The notes under the pieces are model-generated. The model made no database searches, had not been told where the DNA came from, and was given only the letters and a program-made list of their open reading frames with translations. Shown piece after piece: positions 12,550-23,174 of a DNA stretch of 64,000 nucleotides (within the stretch, counting starts at the first letter, position 1; each line of letters opens with the position of its first letter). The stretch lies in NCBI GenBank assembly GCA_028673005.1, contig CM054116.1, positions 37,420,854 to 37,484,853 on the forward strand, given 5' to 3'. The position numbers and the translations under genes are program-made. The DNA comes from Tanypteryx hageni (Eukaryota > Arthropoda > Insecta > Odonata > Petaluridae).

Positions 12550-13560
12550 TCCTTCGGGAGGGGAGGAGTAGCTGCGGGAGGCTCTGCGGCCGAAAAGGGA
12601 ACTTTTGGGGTCCGAACTGAAGAGGATAGGGAAGAGTTTGTCGAAGTAAAGGAAAGGGAGTTGTGGTGAGGGGTATGGGGTAGGAGACGGGCAGGGAGTT
12701 AAGAGGGGCGGATTGGAAGAAAGTGGGCCAGAGGACTAGCAGGAGGGTAGTCCTGCTTTGTTGGAGGAAGAGAGAAGATGGGACAGGACGGGTTGGAGGC
12801 AAAGAGAAAAAGGAGGAGAGAGAGAGAGGGGGGAGATATAAGGGGGTTTATGCTGGGTTTTTGGGAAGTAGGGGTCAAGTTGCCCTTTTTTGAGGAGGAG
12901 ATAAAGAGGAGTAAGAGTGGTCTTGGGAGGGAAGGAAGGGGGAGAGCTGGGAATAAAAGGGTGTTTTGCGGGCGAGGAGGGCGAGTCGAGGGGGAGAGAG
13001 AGAAATAAGGGCGGGGTTTTTGATGGCGGGTTGGTGGGGGATGTGAGCGTGGATTAGATGCGGAGGAGGGAAGAAAGAGAGGAGGAGGAGGAGGAAGAAG
13101 AGGAGGCAAGAGGGACCGACGGTGGATCCAAAATTCCTAAGTGGGTGGCTTTTTAAGTCACAGAAGAGAGGTAGAGAGAGGAACTCGGAGAGACCGAACT
13201 GGAGACGGAGAAAGTGGAACAAAGGAGAGATGGGCAGTGCGAGAAAAAAAGGACAGAGGAAAATGGGAAAAGAGCGGAAGGTCGAAAGAACGCGGAAGAA
13301 ATGAGAGAAAGAGATCCCTAAAGGTTGGAAGATGAGGAGAGTAAAAGGGGAAGAGGGGATCATACGGGATGAGGCTCTCGTGGGTGGGTGGTGGAGCAAA
13401 AAAAAACAAGTCTCGATTTGGAGATGAACGAATTGAGGTTGCCCTGGCAACGGTTGGTGGCCCAAGGTAAACGGAAGCGAAGACGGCGAAAAGGAGAATG
13501 GTTTTCGAGAGAGGGCAAAAGAAGTGGAAGACGGGGAATAAAAGGACGAAGGACATCTCT
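12550..13560 (+). repeat. long purine-rich island
   Basis: About 1 kb of GGGAGG/GAAGAGG-type + strand sequence. The long minus-strand frames (up to about 240 codons) are rich in Ser, Pro, Leu and Phe, overlap one another in different phases and carry no motif, so they are treated as composition artefacts. Confidence 0.75.
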
Positions 13561-13840
13561 CTCGTTGAAATTTGTTTCCTCCTTGATATCGCTCCTCCAA
13601 AAGGTCCGCGTTTGATCGTTGGACGAACTGACTTCGGCATTTCGTTGTGTGAGGCGGACTTAATATTAGCTCCCTCTTTCGACACGGAGTTCAGTTGACA
13701 TCGTTGGGAAATTGATCGATATTTAACTCTTTTTGCGCATCAGAGGAAATTATTTTTTCTTAATATGAGTCTTAAAACGATTTCGCTTATGAAAACACGG
13801 AATAATTAAAGCAAATTAAAATTTTTACTTATTGATCACG

Positions 13841-14036
13841 TACATCTACATCTACATTATACCCTGCAAGTCACCTTTTTGGTGTATGGCAGGGGGTGCA
13901 GTGCACCAAGGGTCCATAGTTTTCCTACGTTATCTTTTTCTATTATGGTCTCTTATCGTCCTAGGGAAAAACGATCCTCTATATCGCTCCGTTCTACAGT
14001 CGATCTCGCGAATCTTATCCTCACTGTCCTGCCTAA
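13841..14036 (-). mobile_element. LINE (CR1/L2-type) 3' end fragment
   Basis: Minus-strand copy of the same family as 14546-16977, truncated so that only the last part of the reverse-transcriptase frame and the 3' UTR remain. Read on the minus strand it ends with the conserved stem-loop (13862-13894) and a TGTAGATGTAGATGTA tail (13841). It is very similar to the fragment at 29253-29600 over this length. Homology stops at about 14036, the 5' truncation point typical of target-primed reverse transcription. Confidence 0.85.
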
Positions 14037-14545
14037 CGTATGTTAGCAGAGGGAAATAAAACATTAATTTTGGGGCAGTCGAAAAAAAACAGACGATAGG
14101 ATGTAAATTGCCGATCCTACTATGATGTACACTAATTTTTTCTGCTCAACAAATGAGCTTGTTCCCAATATAATCATTTTTAATATCTGAGAATATTTGC
14201 ATTTAACACGGCGGAGCTGACGTGGGTCTGTGAGATCCACTTGATTTCTGTTTTTTTGATGAAAACTAGATGCCAACATTTGCATCGCTGCCACACAGTA
14301 CCTTCCTCCCCATTATTCTACTTCAGTTTAGTCTAGCAGTCTAAGCTCAATCGTTGCATGTATAGAATTGCTAGGAACATTTCTATCCAACGCATCACTA
14401 CCTGCGTCAGCATTCACATCAAAACGTTGGAATGCCAAAAACGTCGTCGTTGTACGTAATATAACATCGATAATATCAAGGTATTCACGTATATTTTATA
14501 TTTATAGTAAAAATATATATTTTGGTATTTTAGGATATTTTTCGT
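14037..14545. other. non-coding spacer between two LINE copies
   Basis: AT-rich spacer with no recognised element. Confidence 0.45.
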
Positions 14546-14557
14546 TACTTATCATTA

Positions 14558-14786
14558 GTGGGTGGTGACTTGAACTTACCCTCAATTGATTGGGAAAACC
14601 TATGTTTCGAATCTAGAGGTAAAGAACATAATCCTGTGAGGCATTAATCGAAACATTCTGCGAGCACTTTCTCCTTCAATTAGTCAGAACCAACGCGATC
14701 GGGAAACATATTAGATTTATTAGCAACTAACGTCCAGAAATCCACCATTAAAGATGGAATAAGTGATCATCTGGCCGTATATGCAG
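14558..14786 (+). pseudogene. LINE APE endonuclease C-terminal remnant
   Basis: Frame-shifted remnant of the endonuclease that nicks target DNA for LINE insertion. The GDxN motif region reads GGDLNLPSIDWE from 14561, a stop follows at about 14645, and in another phase LDLLATNVQKSTIKDG leads to the conserved SDHLAVYA near 14764-14786. The SDH motif contains the catalytic Asp-His pair of APE-like nucleases. The N-terminal half of the nuclease is absent. The identification rests on these two motifs in the correct order immediately upstream of a reverse transcriptase. Confidence 0.8.
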
Positions 14787-15533
14787 TGTAAGTTGAAAAT
14801 CGATAGGCACCCTAAGCCTCAAATAAAGTTTTATATATTTGCTAAGGCAGACTTTTCTAGCTTCAGGTCGCGCCTGCGTGAAATACTACCTGGCTTCCGT
14901 GATATGATCGAACGAACAGGTACTGAGTCGTCATGGATATTATTCAAGGATATAATGCTAGAGGGCATCATTAAGTACATTCCAATTAAATTGAAGGTCG
15001 ACAATAAAGAGCCACGTTGGCACAATAAGCAAGTTAGGAGTGCGCTTAGGCGTCAGAGAATAAACCACGCGAAAATAAAAAATATGCCGTCTATATCATT
15101 CGATGAGTATAGAGCAGCTAAAGTTCAGACGTATAAGGAATCCCACGATAAAGCGAGAAATACTAGGCGCGAGGCTTTTATTAACTTCAGGAATAAGGTA
15201 TTAAATAATTATTTGAAGGAGGACCCTAAAGCATTTTGGTCCTATGTGCGAGAGGTTCAAGGTAGAGGCCCTACCATACCTTCCCTGGATAATGACTCGG
15301 GGGCCGTTATTAATGATAGCGTAGAGAAAGCCAACCTGTTAAACGGTCATTTTGTAAAAGCATTTACAGCCGTCTGCGACCATTGCGTACATTATGCACC
15401 CGCTATAAGGAGGGACCTGATGGACGATATAGTATTTTCCGAGGTGGGAATAGCAAGGCAATGTAGTTCCATCAGACATAACAAAGCCATTGACCCCGAA
15501 GAAATTCCTGCTCGCGTTTTAAAAGTTAGCTGA
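14763..15533 (+). pseudogene. LINE pol linker and start of reverse transcriptase (open segment)
   Basis: An uninterrupted stretch of about 256 codons covering the region between endonuclease and reverse transcriptase. Typical words are KADFSSFRSRLREILPGF near residue 29, PRWHNKQVRSALRR near 84 and EDPKAFWSYV near 152. The segment closes with RHNKAIDPEEIPARVLK, the first conserved reverse-transcriptase block (usually NKAPGPDGIP in intact members; here the P-G of the block has changed). The frame breaks right after this at 15533. The apparent start codon is internal to the original protein and has no meaning as a gene start. Confidence 0.85.
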
Positions 15534-16314
15534 AGAAATAGCTCCTTTTCTTAGGATAATATTCGAGAAATCCATTTCCCGCAGAGAGGCCCCTAAAGAC
15601 TGGAAGTTAGCGCACGTTAACCCAATTCATTAGGGCGGCGACAAGGAGAACTCAGAAAATTACAGGCCGATTTCCTTAAAATTACAGGCCGATTTCCTTA
15701 ACTTCGATATCGCGTAAGATTCTCGAGCATATACTCGTTAAAACATAATGCGGTTTCTTGATAATAATTCATTGTTAGATGATTGTCAACACGGCTTCAG
15801 GAAAGGGAGTTCTTATGATACTCAGCTCGGTCTTTTTGTGAATTGTATACTGAGAAGCGGAGAAAATAATATGTAGGTCGATGCCATATTCTTAGATTTT
15901 AGGAAAGCCTTAGATAAGGTACCTCACAGGAAGTTAATAACGAAGTTAGAAACCTTGGGTGTTAATTCCAAAATTTTTAGTTGGATCCGTAAATTTTTAT
16001 ATCATAGGAAGCAGAAGGTTGTTATAGATGGAAAATTCTCGAACTTAGTGGAGATTTTCTCTGGCGTTCCGCAGCGTAGTGTAATTGGCCGTTATTATTT
16101 CTAATTTATATAAACGATGTCAGCTCAGTAGTCAGAAGTAAAATTAGGCTTTTCGCGGAAGGCAGTCATTTATAGAGAAATAAGCAATCCGGAAGACCAC
16201 CAGTATCTCCAAAATGGTCTAGAAGCTATTTCTGCATGGTGTAAGGAATGGCAGTTAGAGATCAACCAAAAGAAAAGCTGCGTCATCAATTTTTGGAGAA
16301 CCAAGGGTATCTCG
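15534..16314 (+). pseudogene. LINE reverse transcriptase core, degenerate
   Basis: Reading across frames gives the palm and finger blocks of a LINE reverse transcriptase: EDWK-like KDWKLAHVNPIH (about 15596), NYRPIS (15659), DCQHGFRKGSSYDTQL (about 15783), the A-block FLDFRKALDKVPH (about 15893), WIRKFLYHRKQ (about 15985), GVPQ and LIYINDV. At the B/C catalytic block the intact sister copy reads FADDTV. Here the bases after TTCGCG (about 16157) lack two nucleotides and the Asp-Asp pair is lost. The protein would polymerise cDNA at the nicked target in a live element, but this copy cannot. Confidence 0.85.
15657..15700 (+). repeat. 22-bp tandem duplication inside the reverse transcriptase
   Basis: Two perfect back-to-back 22-bp copies (15657-15678, 15679-15700) covering the YRPISL codons. 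Because 22 is not a multiple of three, the duplication shifts the frame. Confidence 0.95.
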
Positions 16315-16587
16315 TTGGATGTTAATTATTCTTTGAACGGAGTAGATATTCCACTTTCAGACTCGATTAAATATCTTGAAGTCACGATCAATCGTGATCT
16401 CTCGTGGGACACCCACATTCGCCGATTGATAGGTGCCGCTAACAAAAAGCTGGCCTTTATAGTGAGAATAGTTCAAAATTGCTTCGAAAAAGTGAAAGAA
16501 TTATGTTATTATTATTGGTTCGACTGCAGGTCGAATATGCGTCAGCTGTGTGGGATCCCTACGAAAAGAGACTCACTAACGATATAG
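16315..16587 (+). pseudogene. LINE reverse transcriptase C-terminal segment
   Basis: Open segment of 90 codons with YSLNGVDIPLSDSIKYLEVTINRDLSWDTHI-type sequence followed by IGAANKKLAFI. This is the thumb or connection region after the catalytic block in CR1/L2-type elements. It shifts frame at about 16510, where the sister copy reads LSLVRPQMEYAAAVWDPY. The remaining C-terminus (LKWTSLE, FFPRTIREHNR) continues in other phases to a stop at about 16880. Confidence 0.85.
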
Positions 16588-16923
16588 AAAAGGTTCAGGG
16601 CAGCTAGATTTATAAAGAGGAATTACGATAGTAAACGAAGCATAACATTATTAACAGAAAATCTGAAATGGACATCGTTAGAAGAACATAGGCTGCAGGC
16701 TAGATTTAAACTACTGGAAAAATTTGTCGGAGGGACTACAGAATGAGATAGTAGGACTTATCAGAAGCCCAGCGTACCTCGGAAGGCAGGACAACGGGGA
16801 TAATATTCGCGAGATCAATTGTAGAACGGAGCGATATAGAGGATCGTTTTTCCCTAGAACGATAAGAGAACATAATAGGTAAAGATAACGTAGGAAAACT
16901 ATAGACCCTTGGTTCACTGCACC

Positions 16924-16956
16924 CCCTGCCATCCACCACAAAGGTGACTTGCAGGG
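16924..16956 (+). other. conserved LINE 3' stem-loop
   Basis: CCCTGC (16924-16929) pairs with GCAGGG (16951-16956), with an inner CACC/GGTG pair. The same structure occurs at 13862-13894, 23974-24006, 29273-29306 and 48917-48949, always just before the ATGTAG tail. 3' stem-loops of this kind are known in some LINEs to be recognised by the element's own reverse transcriptase. Confidence 0.75.
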
Positions 16957-16979
16957 CATTATGTAGATGTAGATGTACA

Positions 16980-17875
16980 TTAAGTACTAAGTTTTTCAGA
17001 CCTGAGTTTATTCAACGAGAAAAATCAGGAAAGAATTAGAAATGTATCCAATTGTCATATAACTTTCTCTAAACGTGTGGAAGTTATCAATTTTCATCGA
17101 ATTGCATTATTAAATTAAATCTTAAATGCAACTGGGTCTTACAGACCTGGTACCAGCAGTGGTGTTCATATATGAAGTCTAAGCTCCGCCGGGATTAATA
17201 CTAATAATTTTTAAGGAAATACAAAGGTCGGCTATTATAACGCTGCATGAATGAAATACGCAGTTCCGGGATTGTAAAATGGTGGAAAATTCTCGCTTAG
17301 ACTTTCCAATGTTCTCTAACGATGATTATAAAAAAACATTTAAAGTGAATCTAAATTTATGTCCTTACATTCGTACACATTTAACGAACCTGTACAATAA
17401 GAGGAGAGATATATATGTGTGGATTTTGAAAAAAAGCACGGTACTTAATGACCGCAGTCGCATGTTACTTTCTAATTTGTGACGCTTCGCTTATTTTAAG
17501 TTTATTTTTGCGAGGCAGTGTTCTCTCGTTTATTTACAATTGCTCGGAAACTCGTCTGCAGTCACTTCCATTCGCGTGCTCATCGAGCGTTCTCGTACAC
17601 GTACGAAAGCGCGCGCTTTTTTTATTAATTTTAAAAATTAGTTCCTCATTTACGAGCGCACTGCCTCCGCATCGGCACGGATTGAATCTCTTGCCGTTTT
17701 TATGTGGATGGGCGCTCATCCCGTGCCGCTATCTAAACGAACGTACACGAGGCTCGAGAAATATTCATAAAAATAGCTTTTTAAAACTAAACAGAGGCAT
17801 TCATAAGACTCTTGGCGAAACGGTTGACGGTGACGAGAAACGCATCCGAAGCGGACGAGAATGGGAAACGCTAGG
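16980..17875. other. non-coding DNA, no element recognised
   Basis: AT-rich to about 17430, then a more balanced, CpG-containing stretch to about 17830. Frames at 17279-17482 and 17448-17888 show no family features. Confidence 0.45.
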
Positions 17876-17879
17876 ATTT

Positions 17880-18500
17880 CCTAAGTGAGAACGAGGGAGA
17901 GAAGATGGGAAATGGAATGCAATTTTTACCAAAAAGGATGAACACGTAGGGCGGAGGATGAGGAAAAAGAAGGGCGAGAGTAAAGAAGGTGCGAGAGTGG
18001 GAAGGGGGAGAGAGGGAAAAGATGAAGAGCGAGGAGCGAGCAAAGGAGGGAAAGAAATTGGTGAATCAAATTAAGGAGTTTGAGCGTGTGAGAGAGGATG
18101 AATGAGGGAGTGTTAGATAAGAGAGCGACAGCGGCAGAAACTGAGGAAGGAGATTCATTGGACTCTTGACGGCTCTCTTCCTCTTTCTCCCACACACTCT
18201 CTCTCGCTCTCTCTGATTTGGAATCATAGGGATGAATCATTCGATGAAAAGAGGATTTTGGCGTGTGGAAGGGAGAAGACGGAAAGAGAGCGAGAGGGTG
18301 TGTGAGGGAGAGAAACGGGGGTACTGTGACAGCAATTAAAACTGAGCAAGTTACGAGTCACAGGCGTGAAATGAAATTCCACAGATTGCCGCAAAAAATC
18401 TCTCCCTCTTCCCCTTTTCATTTCATCCATCAACCTCTCTCTCTTTCTATTTTCTTGCTTTCCCTCCATCTCTCTTATCCGTCTTTTGTCTCCTCGGATA
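17880..18500. repeat. alternating purine and pyrimidine islands
   Basis: Purine-rich on + at 17880-18160, pyrimidine-rich at 18175-18215, purine-rich at 18240-18320 and pyrimidine-rich at 18390-18490. The strand carrying purines switches three times in 600 bp. Confidence 0.65.
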
Positions 18501-18529
18501 TCTTTTCAGAATACTTTGCAAAGTGAGGA

Positions 18530-18820
18530 ACTCTTGTTTAATTACGAGTCTAAAAACGGCAGTGGTTTACTTCCGGCCCATGCGTCATCGAAAATATCCC
18601 GTTACGATGGTGACTTTAATCAAAGTCATCCCGGAGTATTAATTACCGGGGGGGAAATAATGGCTTTGTTGTTTTGTAACCGGCTTCCTTCTTCTGTTAG
18701 AGATGTACGGTGATTGTAATTCATCACGTGACGCCCTGGAATTTAGCTAATAAAACTGATTGTTTTATTTCTACAAACGTTGGTTAATTATAATTACTGC
18801 GAGCGTATATCAACCACAGA
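18530..18820. promoter_or_regulatory. possible cis-regulatory stretch (TAAT-rich, unique)
   Basis: Repeat-free, balanced-composition stretch with TTAATTA-type sites (TATTAATTACC near 18640, GTTAATTATAATTAC near 18783), a near palindrome ATGGTGACTTTAATCAAAGTCAT at about 18607-18629, and CACGTG (18726). These fit homeodomain and bHLH site types. This is inference only and no gene is visible nearby. Confidence 0.2.
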
Positions 18821-18829
18821 ATAATGTGT

Positions 18830-19230
18830 TCTACTACAGAGGTTTTTAAAGTAGGGTTGGAGGTAATTTTAAGTTTTTCGTTCAAGTACGTTATTTTGTT
18901 TTAAATAAATTTAAACATAGTTTTGGGTATCTAATGAGTACAGAATAAACTATTTCTTCTATAATAAAATTAAAAACTGAATCAAATTTTAAAAATATGC
19001 CAGTGACATATTTTTCTTAAAATAAATCACTCGACCTAATATTACATACAAAGGTACAGTATTTATAAAATTAACATTTTCAAATATTAAATAGGTAAAG
19101 GTAGAGACTACGGCAAAATTGATGTTAAATGAGAAATCGAACTCCTTAACCGTGAAGTTAAAATATTAGAGGCACAGAAAAAATGAAAAAAGGAGGTGAA
19201 GAGTCAATGAAAATGAAAAATGCAAACATA
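18830..19230. other. AT-rich non-coding DNA
   Basis: Very AT-rich, nothing recognised. Confidence 0.5.
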
Positions 19231-19240
19231 AACCTACAGA

Positions 19241-19464
19241 CAACCGTGTGCGATACTAGGTCCCCGGCGCGGGTTAATTTCCCGTAAACTTAGTATTATT
19301 TCGCCTTTTTCCTTTTTTCCTTTATTTCCCTTTACCTCTTGGTACGTAATTGTGCGCGTTTTTGTGGTTGCCTTGTAGGTCCCTGTCGCAATCGTACAGA
19401 CTCGCAAACCTTCTGGCAACCGTGTGATTTTCGGGTCCCTGGCGCAGATTAATCTCCCGCAAAC
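19241..19464 (+). repeat. two-copy direct repeat, period about 176 bp
   Basis: CAACCGTGTG followed by a GGTCCCYGGCGC.GRTTAATYTCCCG.AAAC pattern occurs at 19241-19289 and 19417-19464. A weaker partial copy (GTAGGTCCCTGTCGC) lies around 19376. The spacing sequence is T-rich. Family unknown; it may be a piece of a tandem or SINE-like repeat. Confidence 0.65.
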
Positions 19465-19469
19465 CCGGC

Positions 19470-20735
19470 TCCTTTTTTTAATCTTTTTTCCGTCTTTAGG
19501 ATTAGTGCTTGTGCGATTGAGTGGGCTTCAGATCCGTGGCGTTGAGCAACAACCCCTAAACCTCTTAAGTTTGTATTTTTCATTTCCATTGACTTTTCAC
19601 CACCTATCTTTTTTCCCCCTTTTCCTGTGTGCCTCTAATGTTTGAAATTCATGGTTTAAGTAGTTAGATTTAACATTTTAAAATATTGTTTTTCGCTTAT
19701 AATAACAACTATAATAGTAATATATAAAATATCCATTATAATTATTTTTTATTGTGTAATGTTTTAAATTATCATGAGGAACGAAATTTTAAATTAAATT
19801 GAATTTTTAAAATATCTAAATTTAAAAAAATATAATTTGAGTGCAACACTGTTATTATAATCAATAAAAGAAGTTAATTTTAACTCTTCTTTTGAAAGTG
19901 TGTGATATTCTCTTACGCTACTATGCGTCGCGTTATCTCATATCATTGCGCTCTTAAAATTGTGGATTTGATAATTATTCACAAAAGGTTTCGAATGGAG
20001 GTCCGTATTTATCACTTTGATGTACGAAATTGCCTTTGACTGTGCGTTGAACACTGACCTCGCCTGAGCCATACATCGTAGCGGTCCGAACCAACCGCTT
20101 CAATAATTAATTCAGCAGAAGCAGTAGCCTGGAGAGCATTGAGATAACGAGTAGGGAATCCTCAGCAAATAAGCCGACCTGATAGGTGCAGGATTCGAAC
20201 GCATTAAGCGTAGGAATATTCAGCCATACCTGAAACTTATCACGTATTCCAACACTCATCAATTTCCAAATTGAACCCCAAGTGGTCAGGGTAGATGGGT
20301 AAAGCTGTTGAGATGTATCCGGTCTAAAGCTATTTACGGCGGATCCGATGTGAAGAAATCTTCCATTATAAATGACGCGCACAACCATTTCGCAGCGCTT
20401 TAAAAGTGATACACTAATTGATAAAGATACACCCGAGACCTTTTTTATCCTCGGTGGTGATAAAATGAAAAATATAACATTTTTATAGCTAAGCTTGACT
20501 GAATAACTAAAAAAATCATAATCTTAAGTTAGTCTAGTTTCCAATGGCGATACTGATAGTACTAGTATGTTCTCGAAATAGTTATATAAATATGGAACCA
20601 CGTCACCTAGGCGTATTTTTTTAAAGGTTACGGTTTTTTCTATCCAAAGCCCCCGTAGCTATGCGTAGGGATTTAGGAGTTGCCTCTATAGCATTGCTTG
20701 GAGCCGTGGATGCCGGACATGGCCATAGGGAACGG
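19470..20735. other. AT-rich non-coding DNA
   Basis: No recognised element. The minus-strand frame at 20107-20388 (93 codons) lies in more balanced sequence but shows no motif, so it is not called. Confidence 0.4.
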
Positions 20736-20737
20736 GC

Positions 20738-21270
20738 ATTCTCTCTCTCTTCCTTTGACCTTTATCGTGTGCTGCACCCATACTACTATTCCATGACCCT
20801 TCGACCCCTCCCTCCCATCTCACCCATTTACTAAACACCTCCCTCCCCCTCTCTCTCCTTTGCCGCTCCTATCGTTTCCCTTCCCTCTCTCTCTCTTCGT
20901 GTTTTTCATTTCCCGCACAGTTTGTGCTACCCGAGACTTTCCTCGCATCGCACGCCCCAACTCCTACTCTTCCAACATCCGATCCTCTATGCCGGATCCG
21001 CATCGCCCTAGGCGCATATTTCGAACGCAAGTGCTACCGCCCTTCTCCCTCACCCTCCTCCCTCTACCGCCGCCCAATCTCTCACTCTCTGCCTACCCTA
21101 CCTGGAATTCTCTTAACGACGACCCCCGGCGCTCCCATCTTCCCCGGACTCTGCAACAATACCCTCTGTAGAGCCCTTTCTCTACTCTCTTCAGTCCTTC
21201 CTCTCACTTTCTCTCTCTCACCTTCCTATCGCCACCTAAACCTATCTGCCGTTCTTCCTAAAATTTCAAT
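20738..21270 (-). repeat. pyrimidine-rich island
   Basis: CT-dominated + strand with CTCTCTCT and CCCTCC words. Two overlapping frames (20860-21283 +) are Pro/Ser/Leu-rich artefacts. Confidence 0.65.
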
Positions 21271-21279
21271 CTCGCCAAA

Positions 21280-21860
21280 GTGAAGACAAAGGTTGTATAA
21301 GAAGATGATAAAAAATTAGAATTTTTTTAAACAAAAATACTGGAATTGAGTGGTTTTTTAATATTTTCCTGGAGAAAACGACTCAGATATCATGTACTTT
21401 GCGCGTAGATATCACTTTTTAAGGATTTTATTCCCCAAGAGCTAGATATGAAGTTGTAATATTGGCCAAGAGCCGAAAATTGAATTTTAAGTGCAAGTAT
21501 CGTGTATCAACAAAATATAACATTGTAAGGAAAGTCTGTCTTAAAATATAAGTTATAAGATCTACTTGTGAATTGACATTTAAGTAGATGGTTATATAGT
21601 AATAATTGTAATAGTAGTAATAAGTTGTCTGCATGGCAAGTTAAAAATAGGAACAAGAAAATTGTACCAAACTTAGTTTCGACTTAGCTCAAAAGTAACT
21701 TTTTATGTAATAATTTTTAATCATTTTAAAGGAAATTTAATAACAGGAAATTATTTGTTAAATACATACAAATACACAATTTAGCCAATGCTCTTTCATT
21801 TATAGAGATATATTCATATAGTGTTGTAAAGAAATCAAATACATATCTCTAAACAAGTAA
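21280..21860. other. AT-rich non-coding DNA
   Basis: Nothing recognised apart from possible further decayed hAT sequence towards its right end. Confidence 0.4.
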
Positions 21861-21861
21861 C

Positions 21862-22014
21862 TCAATACATCAATTCCTTAATCATAGATTCAATTTTATT
21901 TAGTGTATTAAAAATTGTGTTATTGAGACCTCGAAGTTTCAAATTTAGGTTATTTAAGTGAAAAAATATATCAGACAAGTGGGCCAATCTTTGGATCCAA
22001 ACTGGGTAATCCAA
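21862..22014 (-). pseudogene. hAT transposase fragment
   Basis: Minus-strand translation gives a stretch of about 50 residues beginning LDYPVWIQRLAHLSDIF and continuing HLNNLNLKLRG, then NNTIFNTLNKIESMIKE. The pattern L-A-[HY]-L-[AS]-D-I-F-x-H-L-N-x-L-N-L-x-L-x-G, followed by a helix that ends in K, is a hallmark of the middle of hAT (Charlie/ZBED-like) transposases. The frame is broken by a shift in an A/T run near 22012 and by a stop at 21862-21864. Sequence on either side may be further decayed coding region. No terminal repeats were identified. This is an old relic and not obviously the source of the MITE at 11556. Confidence 0.75.
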
Positions 22015-22448
22015 AAAAAGATGGGAATTTCAAAAAGTCTCATCAACACATTCTCCCAGGATGTAACTGTTGGACCTCAATTTTAAGTGTGTTGGCTACT
22101 CATTCCATTGAAAAAGGAAAAAAAAAACATTCTCGCATTTTAAGATTGAGCCTTGACGATCTTAACAATCTTCATTGATGACGATGAAGCCATTATTTAA
22201 GGTTCAGTATTTCTGTGTTCCACAGGTTCAGTAGAATGTTTCAGTTTTATTTTCAATTTTATTAGATTTAAGCCATGATTAAACGAAGTAAGATGCATCT
22301 AAAAAGGTTATAAATTAAAAAATGAAAAAGTAGTTAGCATATTTTAGCTACATTAATTGTCACATAATAATTGGAACAACACTGAGAAACACCAGTATTA
22401 AAACACACTGCATGCTACAGCGTCCTAATAGCGATATAGCAAGTATAG

Positions 22449-23010
22449 CACATTAAGTATCTCGGTATATACATAAAAAAGGACTAAGAATGGGGATAAC
22501 AAGTTCGTCATTTTTAGAGGTTTTAGAAACCTGCACTTTGTGATGAGGAACCTGAGAAATAGTACAAGGGGAGCCACAAAGTTAGCTTACAAGACCAGTA
22601 CTAGAATATGCATCGGGTGTTTGGGACCCATGCCATAAGAAACTTGGTAAGAAATTAAGAAAAGTCCAGCGGAAGGCAAAAATACACGTGTTTGGACCTT
22701 ATCGAAGGGTAGACAGTGTAACCGAAATGTTAAAGGAATCGCTATAAAATAGGAGGAAAATAAACCTGTAAACTTACATCATGTCTATACAGAAAACTCA
22801 AAATGGAAATATCTAAGAGACAGGTTATCAAATCCTACTTTTATTGAGAAAAATGATCACGCCTATGAAATAAGTACTCAATTTCAATGAAAGGATATGG
22901 GTAAATATTGTTTTATAAATATAACCCCGGTGGAATGGATTAAATTACATGGAGAAATATTTATTATCAAGGAGTAAAGTTTTTAGAAATAAACTAAAAA
23001 ATACTATTAA
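22449..23010 (+). mobile_element. degenerate LINE reverse transcriptase fragment, second family
   Basis: Frame-broken C-terminal part of a CR1-like reverse transcriptase. HIKYLGIYIKK begins at 22449 (the KYLGV block), and LTRPVLEYASGVWDPCHKKL runs from 22586 in an open stretch to 22747 with QRKAK where intact elements have QRRAARF. Weaker similarity continues to WKYLRDRLSNPTF (about 22804) and FINITPVEW (about 22914). It is clearly distinct in sequence from the family at 23175 although both lie on the same strand 160 bp apart. No tail could be defined. Confidence 0.75.
22586..22747 (+). pseudogene. LINE RT C-terminal block, open segment
   Basis: 54 codons including the stop, carrying LTRPVLEYASGVWDP, the block that follows the thumb in CR1/L2/Jockey reverse transcriptases, then KKLRKVQRKAKIHVFGPYRRVDSVTEMLK. 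The preceding KYLG block is in another frame, so this is a broken fragment. Confidence 0.75.
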
Positions 23011-23174
23011 GTGTGAAAGTTTATTATAACGTGTGTATATATTTGGTATATATGTTTTGTGGCTGTCAAAACTCTTATAAGTGTTGTGGGAGAAGTAGAG
23101 GATTGCTTAGTATAATGATGTACGGTGGGTCCCGGGACCGCTTCGGTAACCAAGAAGATCTACCATAAACATAA

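Larger units (their letters stand above)
14546..16977 (+). mobile_element. 5'-truncated, decayed CR1/L2-type LINE
   Basis: Longest retrotransposon copy in the window. In order it contains the end of an APE-type endonuclease (GGDLNLPSIDW near 14561 and GISDHLAVYA near 14758), a linker region, and a reverse transcriptase with motifs recognisable across frame changes (NKAIDPEEIPARVLK, YRPIS, HGFRKG, FLDFRKALDKV, LIYINDV). Then come the C-terminal domain (SIKYLEVTINRDLSWDTHI, AANKKLAF) and a 3' UTR with the family stem-loop and ATGTAG tail. Many stops and frameshifts plus damage at the catalytic motif make it dead. It is truncated upstream of the endonuclease active-site start, and no ORF1 is seen. 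Confidence 0.93.

Noticed and set aside
12875..13685. Overlapping minus-strand frames of 241 and 175 codons
   Set aside because: Composition artefacts of a purine island; no motif, three phases open at once.
20107..20388. 93-codon minus-strand frame in balanced sequence
   Set aside because: No recognisable motif, no homologous copy in the window, and length is not exceptional.
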